A stretch of 64,000 bases of DNA from Pseudomonadota bacterium. GTDB lineage: Bacteria; Pseudomonadota; Gammaproteobacteria; Steroidobacterales; Woeseiaceae. Position numbers and translations under genes: made by a program. This document shows, in pieces, positions 63,937 to 64,000 of the stretch. Numbering within the stretch: the first letter of the stretch is position 1; each line of letters begins with the position of its first letter. The DNA lies in contig JAQCAD010000004.1 of NCBI GenBank assembly GCA_027621915.1, positions 52,817 to 116,816 of the forward strand, given 5' to 3'. The notes below the pieces were generated by a model. That model was not told the DNA's origin, made no database searches, and saw only the letters and a program-made list of their open reading frames with translations.

Positions 63937-64000
63937 AGTGGTCTACTAAAACCGGACACCGAGTTAAGGCGTTAAAATGCCATAACGAGGTGAATGATGA
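63934..64000 (+). mobile_element. Probable left end of an IS3-family insertion sequence
   Basis: The sequence TGAAGTGGTCTACTAAAACC followed by GGACACC resembles the terminal inverted repeat of IS3-family elements (5'-TG ... GGACACC). It is followed about 35 bp later by GAGG and ATGATGA (63994), where orfA would start. The body lies outside the window, so the transposase cannot be seen. Confidence 0.55.

Overview
The window looks like chromosomal DNA from an aerobic gammaproteobacterium. The housekeeping set (PntA/PntB transhydrogenase, HflK/HflC, RlmJ, a YbiT-type ABC-F protein) is proteobacterial in form. The mix of Tat-exported enzymes, DUF5916 outer-membrane protein, Asp-box repeat proteins, TolB-like/TPR membrane protein and an aerobic-type reductive dehalogenase resembles free-living marine or sediment lineages; the exact taxon is inference and no rRNA gene is present to settle it. 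I found no tRNA, rRNA or CRISPR array. Nearly the whole window is coding.

Layout. 1-5.2 kb (+): an aromatic-degradation operon holding the end of ligB (protocatechuate 4,5-dioxygenase), ligC, a cobalamin/Fe-S reductive dehalogenase of the NpRdhA/BhbA type, a Nudix hydrolase and a metallo-beta-lactamase-fold hydrolase. 5.4-11.2 kb (-): a beta-oxidation multifunctional enzyme, an exported M24 peptidase, and a translationally coupled pair made of a Tat-exported thiamine-diphosphate enzyme and a small cytochrome c. 11.4-18.2 kb: a lone homoprotocatechuate 2,3-dioxygenase (+), then on the minus strand YceI, a PLP decarboxylase, a lipoprotein and pntAB. 18.3-25 kb (-): DUF5916 protein, class I aldolase, a cysteine-free exported LanC-fold protein, a small exported protein, remains of a PAS/EAL signalling gene, and a RimB-like protease. 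25.1-32.4 kb (+): MFS transporter, oxalyl-CoA-synthetase-like ligase, ketopantoate-reductase-like protein, an Nramp-fold transporter lacking the metal-binding motifs, and ABC-F. 32.4-37.3 kb: MFS and MarR (-), two tiny ORFs (one with an Asp/Tyr-rich tail), SulP transporter and a small membrane protein.

37.3-48.6 kb is rich in secreted and repeat proteins: a 1042-residue Asp-box propeller protein, a Tat-signal M19-like protein with substituted metal ligands, a membrane-anchored oxidoreductase, and a compact E1-like enzyme / Asp-box protein / MoaD-ThiS-like carrier cluster, then a Yip1 protein and an exported amidohydrolase. 48.7-57.6 kb holds hflKC, rlmJ, heterotetrameric sarcosine oxidase soxBDAG (-) and the divergent formaldehyde-handling gene gfa, a coherent one-carbon module. 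57.8-62.6 kb is a run of cupin, a 56-residue membrane peptide, NCS1 permease, Cys/Met-type PLP enzyme and NhaC antiporter. The right end is a TolB-like membrane protein cut short at what looks like the left end of an IS3-family element.

The most interesting items are the reductive dehalogenase next to the protocatechuate 4,5-cleavage genes, the E1/Asp-box/ubiquitin-like cluster, the exported TPP enzyme with its cytochrome c, and the cysteine-free LanC-fold protein.
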